Below, in pieces: positions 1-12,500 of a stretch of 64,000 bases of DNA. Each line of letters begins with the position of its first letter. Within the stretch, counting starts at the first letter, position 1. Source of the DNA: Cardinalis cardinalis (lineage: Eukaryota > Chordata > Aves > Passeriformes > Cardinalidae); contig JACDOX010000003.1 in assembly GCA_014549065.1 (NCBI GenBank), positions 16,061,877 through 16,125,876 of the forward strand. The letters are read 5' to 3'. The notes under the pieces are model-generated. The model did not search any database. It was not told where the DNA came from and saw only the letters and a program-made list of their open reading frames with translations. Both the position numbers and the translations under genes were made by a program.

Positions 1-484
1 GTAGCAAAAATGTTTCATTTCTTTATCCAAATTCTTAAAACATTCTGTGAATAAATTCTGTGAGCTCTACTCCTGTGTGACTCCACCTTTTTTGGCTTTG
101 CACACCCCTATTAAATTTCCATTTAAGTAAATGTAAAATTATCCCTTTGCCCTGCTTTAAAGTTTCAATGTGATGCATTATATGGGCATAACAATTTCAG
201 TTTAGCTCAGGCTAACACAATCATTCCTACTTTCATCTATGTCATTGCACTAGTAAACCAGAAGGGGTAAAGCTGAATCAACCACTGTCAAATGCAGGAT
301 AGAGGATGATATTTGACTTTCTAAACAAGTAAAATACATCTGTAGCTGTAAATTTGTTATTCAATCATACTTTATAAAGTTTACAAGATAGTAAACAAGG
401 GTTCCCAGAACTGTTCAGGGGTTTTCAAACGGTAAGAAAGGAAAATACTACATTATGCATTTGTTCATTTCTCTCCTGTGAAAG

Positions 485-563
485 ATGACTGACCAAGATG
501 TGAAATACTTGGAAGACTTGCAAGAGGAATTTGACTTCAGGTACAAAACAATACAGAGCTTAG
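485..563 (+). CDS. STAT4: STAT4 coding exon 5 (first in window)
   Basis: This 79-bp exon begins MTDQDVKYLEDLQEEF. The ATG is an internal methionine, not the start codon, because the matching STAT1 exon is also 79 bp and in the same phase. It lies at the start of the coiled-coil domain. Flanks are AG before and GTAAGA after. Confidence 0.93.
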
Positions 564-3500
564 GTAAGAGTTTTTATATTCATTTCTAGATTTCCTAGGA
601 AATGGCTGATTCTGCAGCTAGACACCAGCATCATGGGATTTTGTGCNTTACTTGATTAATATATGTAAACATAAAAATGGATCTTTGGTTTATATAAAGT
701 TTTAGTCCTGGAACAAAATGACTCTTGGGGTTAAGAGGGTAAAGAAAGTATNGTTATTTCCTATGGATAAGCTACCTAAAGGCACATAAAGTAGTACATT
801 TCTTAATTTAAAGAACCTATTTCTCAATATCCTCACCTTTTACATGGCCCTTCTTTGGGAGAATGTGGAAGACACTCTTGTTTTCCAGAGTCATGCAGAA
901 CTGATTTTTCTCGCCTCTAACTTGGCTTTCTGTTCTTTTTTGACCACAGTGGTGATAACCAGCTGGTAAGCACTCTGAATGCATGTTTGACCAGCCTGTG
1001 ATGGCTGAGANCTGCATGTGGAACAGTCCTTGCATGATTTCTTTCAGAAAAGAAACTGGGGTCTGCTTGTGTCTGCTCAGATATCTTTATATTACCTTCA
1101 TTTGAAACTGCAAAGATGCTGGGCTTGAAACATCCAAGTCCTTAAGCGCATCAATCCTAAATGTTGANGGCTTGATATCAGAAGAGTTGCCATGGTTTAA
1201 TGAGTTTCTAGTCATCAGGTCAATCATAATTACTGACCCCACAGATACCTGAAAGCTGCCCCACTTGCAAAATAAAACATGCTGACAATAAATGACTTTC
1301 AGAACTTAAAATTTCACTGCTCTGCTCCAGCACAGCCAGCTTAGACTGTGTGGGAGCAATTGCTGTGGCTGAGGTGGTGCTGGTTACTTGTCTGCCTCTA
1401 CTGAAACATCTNCCCTGACTCAATAGGAAGGCAACCATCCAGAGCTTAGCAGGCACACAGTTGGCACCAATTTCTTTTTTGAATGTAGCATGAAAGATGC
1501 AAAAAGTTGGTGAAAGTGAGGGTGGGAAAGAGCTGCATGTGAAAGAGCACGGGTGAGCTTGGGGGCTCTTGAAACTAGTACCTGACCCAGAGAAAGACAA
1601 AAGCTAGACAGAGGGGGAAATGCCCAGTGATCAGTGTGATCAGTGCTCCTGGCTGCTGAAATTCCCCTGGTGATGAGCACTTCATCTCTGTTTCAAATGC
1701 CTCTCAGCCAAACGCTGTAATTCACATCAAGTCCAAAGAGCTTTAGCCTAACTGCTGACACCACGAACTGTTTGTGTTTACAGATCAGTCATGATCCAAG
1801 CCNGATGTACATAATACACAGGAGTATGCACAGGGATGAGAAATTTAGAGAACTCCGGGTATCATCTATGTTTTCTGCTTTTCCCTGCCCCACATACACA
1901 TCTACAGACAGGATCCATAAAACCTTAAGTTAAACTTTTACTAAAGTTAGTCCTTTCAAATGAAATATGCTGTTACATAATCTACTGATGTTCACAGTTT
2001 ATTTTTTCACTAGTTCTTGCTGCAGCCTGGTTGTGGTTTGTTTTCCTCATCTCCCCTTATAAACAGGCACATACACCCACACATGTATTTATGCTGATTT
2101 TTTTTTGTCCCCTGCAGAGCAGAATGACAAAAACAGCGCCCTCATTAAACAGGAAATGTTGGCGTTGCAGGCAATGCTCAATACTTTAGACTACAAGAGA
2201 AAGGTTAGTGACAATGTTTTGTCATTTGTGGTTAATCTGCTTTCTCCCCTTATTCTCACACCAAATACTCAAATGCGTATGTGTGCCTTTCTAAATTTTC
2301 ATCTCAGAAGAACAGACTCATTTCACAGGAGTTAAAAATTTGCAAAATGTTTGGGCGGGTCNGGGTGATTTGAACTGGAAGTTAAGAAATTGGCAATTAA
2401 GTAACAGCTCAGTCAAGGATATGGTTCTGCACACCTTAAGAGTGAAGCAATTTGAGTCCATGAGGGCAGGGTTATCATTAAATCAAGCAAACAAAAACAC
2501 AATGCATTTTATATGATGCAGAACAGCAGAACTTTCTGAACTTGACAGAGCTTGCAAATGTCAAAATCTTGGAGNTATTATGCCCAAAAAGAATGCAACA
2601 CTCTTCTCTCCTACCCTCCCAAAAAAGAAAAAAAAATTACTGAAGAAGAATTCATAGGGATTCAGGATTAATGTACAGTGGGTGATGAATCCTGACACTG
2701 AAGCAATAGGAACTAAACACGGTTACTTTCAGAATAACTGAAAAAAATGTAGTAAGTGCTTCATGATCACTGGTGAATTCTGCAGCTGTTGCCTGTGGTC
2801 AGTTGGTGGCACCTTGGCTATTTTGCAGGAAGTGCTCAGTAAGATAGGGCGTGTGATCCATGAGATCGACGTGCTGATGAGCAACATGCTGACCGAGGAG
2901 CTGCTGGACTGGAAGAGGCGGCAGCAGATCGCCTGCATCGGGGGGCCCCTCCACGGGGGGCTCGACCAGCTCCAGAACTGGTAAACCTGCCCTGACCTCG
3001 TGCTTCCACCGAAAACCACAGGAAGTCTGCTGCACTTGAAATGATCATTCCTTTAGATCAGCTGCAACAGCAGCAAATACACCAGCAGCTAAGAGAGAAA
3101 ATAACTAAAAGGTGCTAGCTAAAAGCAACATTCGCCATTCAGAATGAACACTAGCCTGACTCGTGGCAGTCACTAATTTTTGGGTTTGTATCCTCCAGAT
3201 ACATGAGACATACTCTCTTGGGAGTTTTGCTTGAGTAAGAATGGTGNTGACTGAGTTTGTCATTGAAGGCAGTGGGAGTTGTGTCTAGGCAGGAGCTGGG
3301 TAGAGGCTTTATGCTTTGACTCACTCCTCCAGACCTTACACTGTGTNGGGATTGAATGGCAGTAGTCTCTGTGATGGCAACTCTAAAGTGACTGCAAATA
3401 AAAAGAAAATAGCTTTGTNTTTAAAAGATAGAGTACCCACAAAATGTCAACACAACATCATGGTCATTACTCTCCCATCAAAACTCTCATATGGAAAANG

Positions 3501-6500
3501 TGAAGTAAAAACTAAGAATTAAAAAGGAAGGAAAATTATCAAGAAAATTTTAAAACTAAAAAAAAAGTGGTTTTTTGCTTTTTTTTCTGTGCATGTTTCT
3601 TTTTTTTTTCACTTAAGTACTTTTTTCCCCCAACAAACATGCTAAAAATAGCTTTAAAATCTAATTTTATACACACATACCCTATTGAACTGTTATCAAG
3701 TGTGTTTGGATTTCTTTTTCCTTACTGCTTTTACACTTCTTTAGTCTTGTTAACTTGCTCATTCTGTATAAATATTGTCCTTTTAAAGAGTACATTTCGC
3801 AAAACTCCTGAGCTGTAGGAAATAATTAATGTTGGCACAAGTGTCCTGCATGTACAACATCAGAACCATGTATATATTTCTTCCAAATTATCACAGACGG
3901 TGTTGCATTGTTGTGAAAACATTTATCTTTGAAGATAAAGCGGGTGATTTGCCCAATGTATTTGTATAGTCCTGTAAACAAAAGATGAGTGGATGTGAGT
4001 TTGGGCAAAGCTGGACAGCACCATTCAATACAGATTCTGATTTTCCCCAAGCAGGAACTTCAGTAGTTCTTGTGTTCCAAGAAACGGTTTACGAGAAAGA
4101 TTGCAAACTAATCCTTTGTCTTGCTGTAGCTTTACGCTGTTGGCAGAGAGTCTCTTTCAAGTCAGAAGGCAACTAGAAAAGCTGGATGAACTCCTGACCA
4201 GGCTGACTTATGANGGGGACCCTATTCCTGTGCAAAGACCTCAGCTGCTGGAAAAAGTCAACTTTCTGCTCTACAACCTTTTCCGCAAGTGCGTAAGCCA
4301 CTGCCAACGTGCAGAACTTTACCTCAGCTGGTACAACAATGAGAACACAGTGTTAAGAAAAAGGGGAAAAAAAAGTGTGAATGTCTGAGGATTCGAAGCA
4401 CCAGGTTCCTAACGCAGGATGTATGTACAGCTGTCATCAGAATTCATAGGAACTGAAGGTTCCAGGCAGCTTCTCATGGGTAGCCTTTAAGGGTTTGTCA
4501 TCAAATTCTGACTCTTAAATGAATGCCAGAAATCCCCTTATTCTAGGAGGAGTTANGTATATTCTGCTGAGAAAGAATGCTGAGAAACATTTACCTTTTT
4601 TAAGTTAATGTTCCTTTTCTTTCCTCTGTCTCCCCCAAGCTATGCTACCTGCTGCCCTCTCAACTCACACTTCTCTTAGTAGATGAAATAATAGCATCGT
4701 TTCTCTGGCCTTCGGTACAGGCTATACTAGAGATATACCACAAGTGAGTCTCTGAAAGCAAAGTGGGCTCAATTGTTTGCTCTCTATATATATAAAAATC
4801 AAACTGATAGTTTAATTATTATAATTTAATTTCATTGGAGCCATGCTCAGTGTATTTTCATACTCTGTTTTGTGGCTCTGATAAAATTTTGGAAGACCAA
4901 GACTTTTATCATCNCTGTAATTTAGAACTATAGAATTTGGTGCGATTTTCAATGTCTTTCAAATATCTGTTTCTTATGGGAACAATTTCAGGGACAGTTA
5001 GACCACTGGATCAGTTTGAGAACTGAGAGTTGGAATGCAGAGCTCTCACTTCAGCATCTGCAGAGAAATAAGTCTTTAAGAGATACCAGCCCTTTTCCCN
5101 TCCTCCCTCCCCCACAAAAAACCCCATCTGTTTGTTCATACATATTCCTAAAAATCTTTTTGTCTCACTTCTTCTCACACAGCTCCTTTGTGGTTGAAAG
5201 GCAGCCCTGCATGCCAACACACCCCCAGAGGCCAATGGTTCTCAAAACTTTAATACAGTTCACTGTTAAATTAAGGTAAGGGAAAAAATCTGATATAAAC
5301 TCCTTCATTTGTGTACAGTATTTTATCCTTGGAGAATCTAGAAAGCAAAGCAGGCCAACCTCCATTAGGGATCCATTCAACTGCAGGGAAATTTTCTGGA
5401 ATGGGGATATAAAGTCCACAGAGTCTGTCACGCAGAACAAGTGGCAGTAAAGAGTAGAACACGAGGAAGAAAGGTACATTGTGGCTAAAGGCAGCACCTT
5501 CAGGGTTCTGTATGAATTGATTGTATGAATTCTTGTTGTAATGACTTTACAAACTGAGTAAATAATGATCCTTACCATACAAGCCAAAATCAGAATACTG
5601 AGAGCCACTTCTGCACAGAGGAAAGAGAGGCTGCTGCATTCTGGGGGTCTTGGGTGAATCACAGAGAAGTTCTTTCTCTCCCAGAAGCTCCTTCCCTGAC
5701 TTTGTGAAAGAGCCAAGGTTGGAAAGCAACTCTCACTTCATTTCCACCTTGCAGCACAAAGTTCATGGAGGGCTGGGGGTGAGAAGAGGTGCATGAAGGA
5801 AAGCACACACAGCTGTGATGCAGTCAGAGATGATACAAATCTGTTTCCTAATTACTTTGGTGTCATTCCAGCCACTCCCTCAAACACATGCTAACTTCTC
5901 CACACACTTATTAGAGGGAGGGTAGGGCACCCACCACTGGAACAGCCCAGCTCTTCTTTCTGAGAATTCAACCCTGTAAATTGTGTTGTAATCCTAGATG
6001 CCTAATCTGTTTTCAGATGATAATAATTTCTGATACTTTAATCTGGAGCAACCAGTCTAGTGTTTTCTGGTGAGATATTCTGTTAATATTCACTCTCTCA
6101 TTTTCTGTTTTGAAGGTTGCTAATTAAATTGCCAGAGNTGAACTACCAGATCAGAGTGAAAGCAACTATTGACAAGTAAGAAAAGTGAAGCTATTCTCTT
6201 ACTCCCTACAGAGACAACGCAGTTTTTTTCAATAGCTACCCTTATCTGGTTTTTAAACTGCTTTTAAAAGGAAAAGGAAAAGAAAAATTTTAAAAACCGC
6301 CAGTTAAAAGATCAGAGTAACGCTTCTTTTTTATGTGGAACACTTCTTTTTTAAAAACAAAGCTGCTAAGTCTAACTTATGGTTTCAAATTAGAAGCAAG
6401 AAGTCAATTTAAGATTTGTCTGAAGACTTAGAAAAAAAAAGTCGGGAGACTGATACAACAGCATTACACAAAAGTCTGAAATCAAACTATATTGCATTTA

Positions 6501-9500
6501 TGGGATAGTTAGTTTTGAAATAGCTTTGAGCTCTCACAATGCAACATCCCCAGCCCTAGGTACCAGCTACCACCCTCCTTCTGCTTGTTGTGCTTCTGCA
6601 AGCCCCTAAAAATCACCTTGTCTGCATGGACATAGATGTGGGCACAAAAGAAAGAGGGAAAACACCCCGTGAGGAGGGAGCAAGAGAAGCCAGGGCTGTT
6701 TCTCTCAGAAGCCATGTACTGTGTGATAATAAATAGCAAGATAAAATACACTACCTACATATGGCCAGATGCAAAAGTCTAAATGGACAGTATGAATTTC
6801 AGTTCTTCAGTTTAAAAATTGTAGCTGTAGGGTCAATACAAACCAACTTTGAGCGGGCAAAATCTGTCATCTCAGATGTGCTTCTCAGTACAAGTTCTGT
6901 CTTAGACATTTACTGATTCACAACCAATTTCCTCTCCCCCACCCCTCTTCTCTTTTAGGAATGTTTCAACTGTAAGGTAAGACAATAAAATACCATAATT
7001 ATGAATTTTTTCCAATAACACTGGTACTTNAGTACATAACTGTCACGTCCTCTGCAGCAACCGTAGATTTGTTCTGTGTGGAACACATGTGAAAGCCATG
7101 AACATGGATGAGTCTGCAAATGGGAGCTTGTCAGTAGAATTTCGACATTTGGTAGGTTTGACACTTTTTTAATACTGTAAAAACCAGTACTTCTTTTTAC
7201 TGTTGTGTGTAGAGAAATAAAAGATTCTTTAGAAACTCTGGAGGGAGAACTGTATTACTGTCAAGGCCACACTCATTTTCTTTCTGTTTGTTCAAAAAGA
7301 TTACTCCTAGAGCCTCTTTATGCCATTCTATACTTCATCCATTCTCTAAAATAAGACTATATATTTTCAAAGAAATAAGAAAGCAAATCCTAATTACCAC
7401 CAAAAAAGGAAAGAGTAATCATACTGAATTTTAAAGATTCACAGAAACTGAGTTTGGTTAAAAAAAACCCCAAACACCAAACCAACAACAGCAAAAAAAC
7501 CAAACCAAGCAGAAGAACCCAGCACACAGAANAAACAAACAAAAAACCTTAAACCACACCACAATTTTCTTGGGGAGATAGAATTGAATGCTTGAAATCT
7601 ATCGGAAATTAATGCCTGTGATANAGCCTCGTGAGAGACTAGAGCAGTGCTTGTGTAACTTCTCTGAGAGCCCAGTGAGTCCTGCTCTCTGACTAACACT
7701 CTCTTGCCTGTGGTAATTCTGGGGCTTAACCACAGATGCAGTGCACCAGTGTAGTTTTGCAAAAGGAGATTGAGATCAATGGTTTTTAGCTCTTTTTTTT
7801 TTGTGGGATACGCTTGGCAAGCACCCTAATTANTGCTTTGTTGCATTAACTTACTTTCCTAAAAATTCTTTTAAAATATCAAAAGACCCCTCACTGAATA
7901 GAATTTTCAGTGTGCAGTGTCAGTCTTCATTAGACTTCATTTGCATATTGCAAACAAAACCCTATTATAACTAAGAACATCCTAGTTATAAATTATGTTC
8001 TTTATATGTACTTCTCTGTATAGTTTCTCTGACACATAAATATTGCTTTGCTTTATACAGCAACCCAAAGAAATGAAAACAAGTGCTGGAAGCAAAGGAA
8101 ATGAGGTTTGTGCATTTATTTTACGTGTTGTTTTGCAAACTCTCACAAGTATTTCAGATTTCATTTTATTTAAATCAAAGAGTTGTTAGATTTTGAAATA
8201 TATACAAAATACAGGATCCAATTATTATGTTAGTATAAGTATAATGAGAACTCTTTGGAATTACTCAAATTTTAATTGCATGCCTGAAGTCTGTATATTG
8301 AAAAAGTTACAATAGAAGGTAGAGAGTAATAATTCAAATGTGTGCACTCCACTCAAAGGTTACCTTTTTGGTCATTTACATTTTGAAAAAAAAGAAAAAA
8401 ACCAAAACCAAATAAGATTTTAAAGTTTTTTTTCTGTTGTTGAAATAATTGTTTCCTACAGGAAAAGTCCTTTAAAATATATGTTCTGCTGGTCATGTTC
8501 AGAGCTGAANTCAGGGTGTCATTATCTTTGTATCAAAGGGGTTTGCTGCCTCAGCCAGGATCAAAAATGTGCTAAATCTACTTGCAACTTGTCCCAGCCT
8601 GGTCNTATGTTCCCCTCTCGTGGTGACTCTGTGTATGGCATGACAGCCCTAAAACCAGCATAACTGAGAGTAAAGTTGTTAAAAAATATATTTAAAAATA
8701 TATATATAAAAATAAAATCCCTCACATCACAGCCCAAATAGCTGTAGTTATACAAGCACAAGAGTTATTTGAAGTATTCTTTAAGTAGAAAGCAAAAGGT
8801 NTGATGAGCATGAGGAATTTGAGCAAAACCTAAAGCAGAAGATGCGTGTGCCCCTTTCACACACATTTCTGAACAGAACAACTCAGCACCCCATTAGCAA
8901 GACTGAAACTCAAGGCTCACCTCCCAGTTACTTTGCTGCTTACAAAATCACTGACACCACAACAAGCAAATGCAAAAATGTAAGCTAAGAAATGTTAGCA
9001 CTCCGGTTTTGGCAGCATTTTCCTTCCATTTCTACACATTGTGCCTTTAAAACGATATAAAGCTNTCATAGGGCTGTGGAGAATTAGGACAGCTGAAATG
9101 GGACCTGGTTCACTGCTGATTTCCTCAAACAGAGCCTCTCCTTGGCCAGGTCAGTCTGTGAAAGTGGTTATTAGCAGAACAAGAGTTGGGTTTTTCTTTG
9201 TTAACAGCAACTATAATGCTTTCAGAACTTGGTTTGTTATAGGACGNTCAGTATGCTAAAAGTGTAGTTAAATAGAACTGGCCACATTAAGAAAAAAGTG
9301 GAAGTTCTCTATTTTAGGTTTGTCCTTTCATGCAGATGTACCTTTTTGCCTAGATGATTTTTCCATGAGAAAAATTTGCTTCTGCAAAACGGGAGGCAGA
9401 AGGGTTTTTTCACCAACCCTTATCAACTTTGTGTCAGAAATACAGGTTGAGCTGGATATTTCATCATGGGAAAGCATTTTGATTTGCAATTTTTTATTTC

Positions 9501-12500
9501 TTTTTTTTAAAAGAAAAGTCTGACAAAACAAATGCATGATGAGGAGGGAAAGGCCAACAACAAAGAAAACTGGAAAAGAGGAAATATATTTTTATACTTT
9601 GAGTTCTGGGGATGGAAATGTATTTCAAGAAATCGGTTTCCTAAGGGGCAGAGATTTGGATCTTTGCAGAGCTATGCTGCTTTGTAATCAAAACAAATGC
9701 TAATACTACAAACTTTAATCAACAATGACAAACAGATTTTAGGTTTTTTCATCCAAGAAAAGCTTGGGGTTTTAATGCCAGATTTACTTTGGATTAATGA
9801 TTNACGCCTCTGGTCCTTCAACTAGTACCCACAGCAAACCTGGATGAAGGCCCATTTGTCATTAAAGCTGTGGCTATTTGCTTTGTTTCTCGTTTGTTGC
9901 TCCTTGAAGTTGAACATCCCTGTTCAAAGTCCAATTGTCAATCAGTTAGGAAACTTTAGGAAAAGGAAAGTTGGAGACAACCTTTATCAGACACACTAAA
10001 TGATCTGTTAACTTCTTGCNTGCAAATCTGTGTTTAAAAGTACCATTTCAGAAAAAGATAAAAGTTTAGACCAATATTAAGGGGTTCTTTTAGATTCATC
10101 AGAAAAATTACCAGACTTCTGGACTAATTTAATATCAAAGTTGAACAAACAAATTTCTTCCCTAATTTCCTTCTTTTTCTGTTTTGCTTATTTATTTGAT
10201 ATGAGTTTTCTTTCCAAGTGTAACCTCAGCATCTGGATCACTAAACCAGTGTTAAATGCCAGCTGTGCACTCCCAGCTTTAAAACCTGGTTATTCCCTCA
10301 GGGCCCTCACATGGTGACCGAGGAACTGCACTCCATCAGCTTTGAGACACAGGTCTGCCTGTATGGATTGACCATAAATTTGGAAGTGAGTATTTGAGAC
10401 AGATTATCTGGGGCAGGAGAAAAAGGCATTTTCCAGCAGTTCATAGAAGTACAACTGTGCTGGGCCACGCCACAGGTCTGCCTGCCCTCGGTGAGGCCCC
10501 CNGCAGTAACCACAAGCTGACACAAGATTTCCAGGGCTTCTGGAAAAGAAGTCTGTGCTTGGGGAAGAATGAGAGGCTAAAAACCCAAAGCACAGCACAG
10601 CACTAATACTTTGCTCAGCAGCATTTACACAGGGCATTCATTCTCTCCACCAGACCAGCTCTTTGCCTGTGGTGATGATTTCCAATGTCAGCCAACTGCC
10701 CAATGCATGGGCCTCCATTATTTGGTACAACCTGTCAACCAACGATCCTCAGGTAGGTCCTCAGTATGCAAATACTGACTTTTCTGCATTTTCACATTTG
10801 TATTATTATTTCTGCATTTTCACATTTGCATTATTTACATTAAGTGTAAAAAAGATGTATTTCCCTTTTGAACTGACCTTATTTTTGTCACGTACATGGT
10901 TATCAACATCACACTTTATTGTTGTTCTCTTTATCTTTCTTTTCCTGCGCAGCTATAAAACCACAGGCACCATTAGCTTTTCTTTTTGTAGCCTAAAGTA
11001 GTAGTTCTTAAACTAAGGAAAGGTGACAGGCCTTCTCCACAACTTCTGTGACTTCACTAGTTTTTAATTTATCTTTCTTGGATGTAGCTGACTAAAACTA
11101 GACCTGTTAGAAAATAATTCTATCAGTACAACTCCAGACCAGGAAAGCAGGCATGTAGGTGAATCTGTAATGTACTTAAAAGCTGCTTTCCCCATGGATT
11201 TTATGGCAACTTGTGCTTTCTGTGGAGAAGATTATAAATGTTAAGTAGCAACTTCTAGTGGCTCTAACCCTGAGCAAAGGCAGAATCATTCATTCTAAGG
11301 CTCCAGCTGTCTCAGCACATATTTTAGATTCAGCCACTGTTACTGTNTTTGCAGGCTGTGGAACAGGGCTGTCAATGGCTCTCAGGCTTTCAGCTGGGGA
11401 TTAGTGCAGTCACACAGATGCTCAGAGCAGGGAAAGGGGCAGACAGTGCCATGGTGGCAGGCCAGCTGACCAGCAGGCGGGACTGCATTATCACTCTGTG
11501 ATACTCCAAAGAGTTTTTGCACAGTCTTCAGTATGTCCATTGTGTGTAGAATAAAAAAAAAACCAAAAAAAAAAAAACCAACAAAAACTGAAAAAACTAA
11601 GATAAGCCAAATGATTCAACAGCACGTCCCCATAACAGTAGGTAATGGTTTAAAGTTTCCATGCACTAAACATGAAAATATAGTGATAATATCTAGATTT
11701 TTTTTGGACAGGATTTAAGCATATTTTCACTGTCTTAACACAGGACACTGCCAGAGGCATAGCAAGGCATTTTAACATCCAAGATGCACACAGGGACTTT
11801 AGCTCTCTCTACGAGACTCACCCTACAACCCTGCTCAGGCACCCCACTGGACCTTGCTGGGTGCCTGCAGGTGGGAGGGCCCCCACATTTGCCCCAGTGC
11901 TTCCCCACACACAGAGCTCACTTTCAACACTTCCAGATTCTGCTCAAGCACTTGCAGCCTCCTCTTGCAGCCTGCTATGAATTTCAGGGTTGCTATCTAA
12001 ACAAAACATTCATTCTGTTGCAGAACTTGTCTTTCTTCAACAACCCCCCTGCTGCCACTTTGAGCCAGCTCTTAGAAGTACTGAGCTGGCAATTCTCATC
12101 ATATGTTGGTCGTGGGCTCAATTCTGAACAGCTCAACATGCTGGCAGAGAAACTTACAGGTAAGTGTGTAGAAATATACAGATTTTATTGGCTTTGGGGT
12201 TCTTATATTTGGTAGCTACAGGTAGGGGCTTTAGGCACACATTGTGGGTTTAGCACCNGCTGGCAACAAAGCCCCACACAGCCACCCACTCCCCAGAGTG
12301 AGATGGGGAGAGAATTGGAAGGGTGCAGTGAGAAAAGGGTAAAGTGAGAAAACTCATGGGTCAAGCTAAAGACAGTTTAACACGTGAAGCAAAAGCCACA
12401 TGTGCACACAAGGCAAACAAGGCATTCATTCACTACCTCCCATCTGCAGGCAAGTGTTCAGCCTGGAAATCCGGGCTGGAGTCATCACACAAAGGAGTTA

